Part shown: piece by piece, positions 63,155 through 64,000 of the stretch | Layout of the letters: each line of letters opens with the position of its first letter | Position numbering within the stretch: position 1 is the stretch's first letter | Origin: Lithospermum erythrorhizon | Lineage: Eukaryota; Streptophyta; Magnoliopsida; Boraginales; Boraginaceae | Direction: 5' to 3' | Assembly: GCA_019722365.1 (NCBI GenBank) | Contig: JADFUC010000188.1 | Span: 186,001-250,000 of the forward strand | DNA length: 64,000 nucleotides | Notes under the pieces: model-generated | Database searches by the model: none | What the model was told of the DNA's origin: nothing | Seen by the model: only the letters and a program-made list of their open reading frames with translations | Made by a program: the position numbers and the translations under genes

Positions 63155-63828
63155 GTACTTATCTACACCTTTTCATGTTCTCTAGTCACAAAAAGATACA
63201 TGCAAATTGTAAAATCAATAGTTCTGTTTGAGCTTCATCTTGTAATTTGGAGTGTTTTTTGTCTTCTTATCATGCTCTGTGACATTCTTTTTGGGAAATT
63301 TGCTTTCCTGTTGTATTGTTATTTCTTTTCTTGAGCTCTTTTTAACTCAAATTTGAGTTTGTGTAAACCAATGTTCAGGAAAATGGAAAACAAGCAAATA
63401 TAGAAATATCCAAATTTAGACAGCCGTTGGCCAATCAAAATATTAACTATCACCTTAATCACAATGTGATTTTGTATTAAAAAATAAGAATTCAATCATT
63501 GCTCAATTTTTTATCAAGGTATTGTGATGATAATTTCTTGAGTAGAAATGTGTTTTTGTGTGTGAGTGAAGCTTCTACCTGGAAACTGCAGTTGCACTTT
63601 TTTAGATTTATGTATTATGTAGAGCAGTGAATTCCCCTATGCATATGCTTTTAGTCTACATGAAACAGGACTTCTTTTTGGGTCACTAAATTTGTCATTG
63701 AACATATAATGGTAAAAATCTGTAGACAAACATGGGTGCTCCTAGGTGTATTTCTAATATGTTTTATGATAGTTGAGAATTCTTGATTTTGATCCACATA
63801 ATTGCATCACTTCTGTGGTTGTTTGCAG
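63155..63828 (+). other. Probable 5' UTR intron of the right-edge gene
   Basis: A donor AATTTCAG/GTACTTATC at 63155 and an acceptor GGTTGTTTGCAG ending at 63828 bracket a T-rich, intron-like stretch. The exon before it would be untranslated, and the next exon carries the candidate start codon at 63918. Confidence 0.45.
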
Positions 63829-63917
63829 GTGATATACTAATTAAAAAAGGTGAACAACATCATAATAAATAAATAAAAGATTGCTCCTAGAAAGAATCAA
63901 CAAGTTCAGTCACCAAA

Positions 63918-63977
63918 ATGCAGCATATGAACTTTGATACTGAACTTATCAATCACTTTTCAAGAGAAAAAAAGAAG
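63918..63977 (+). CDS. First coding exon of an unidentified gene running off the window
   Basis: An ATG in the context CCAAAATGC opens 20 codons, MQHMNFDTELINHFSREKKK, followed by a good donor (AAG/GTAAAAAA) at 63978. The upstream CT-rich tract and the leader intron support a real gene start. The peptide is too short to assign to a family, and an in-frame second ATG at codon 4 could also serve. Confidence 0.4.
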
Positions 63978-64000
63978 GTAAAAAAATCTACCAATCATCA

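Noticed and set aside
1..64000. CRISPR arrays, rRNA, tRNA genes, bacterial-type operons
   Set aside because: No regularly spaced identical repeats with unique spacers, no rRNA signatures and no tRNA with both internal boxes and a cloverleaf were seen. The spliced genes show that the DNA is nuclear plant sequence.

Overview
The window looks like nuclear DNA from a flowering plant, almost certainly a eudicot. It is AT-rich, its genes carry GT-AG introns, and it has plant-only families (a CCT-motif regulator, a PIP1 aquaporin, a plastid-type mTERF protein) among Copia, Gypsy, hAT-like and CACTA relics and many short inverted-repeat elements starting TACTCCCTCC. I cannot name the species. Caryophyllales is a weak guess only.

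Gene-bearing part, 2-35 kb. Five complete genes could be assembled exon by exon, with phases that close exactly. (1) 2126-6811 minus: an eight-exon gene for a 256-residue Cys-rich membrane protein with a PPxYGQP-rich tail, including 22-nt and 19-nt exons. (2) 8110-10293 plus: a four-exon CCT-motif protein of 338 residues. (3) 24549-25700 plus: a four-exon RING-H2 ubiquitin ligase of the RHB1A type, 214 residues. (4) 26892-27842 plus: an intronless mTERF protein close to SOLDAT10/mTERF1, 316 residues. (5) 32756-34698 minus: a four-exon PIP1 aquaporin of 286 residues with both NPA motifs, a TATA box and a small MITE just upstream. Between the last two, 30674-31804 holds a broken copy of a PepN-like M1 aminopeptidase. 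A sixth gene seems to begin at 63918 and leaves the window. These genes show no shared pathway and are simply neighbours.

Transposon part. An hAT-like element (18766-21317) encloses a decayed plant-transposon-protein reading frame. From about 35 to 57 kb there is nested, heavily mutated retroelement material: a Gypsy gag fragment (38.6-38.8 kb), then a minus-strand Copia element (38810 to about 47143) with a full left LTR, PPT, RNase H, RT, integrase, PBS and a truncated right LTR. A GC-richer degenerate block lies at 54-56.7 kb. A 3.7-kb CACTA-like element (56917-60612) has CACTA/TAGTG ends and matching ATA target duplications. The rest is AT-rich intergenic sequence without supported genes.

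I found no CRISPR array, rRNA, convincing tRNA or clearly new multi-gene system. The best leads are the CACTA element and its possible internal exon, the micro-exon gene, a possible 66-nt in-frame exitron in the RING gene, a long upstream ORF overlapping the mTERF start, and the MITE in the aquaporin promoter.
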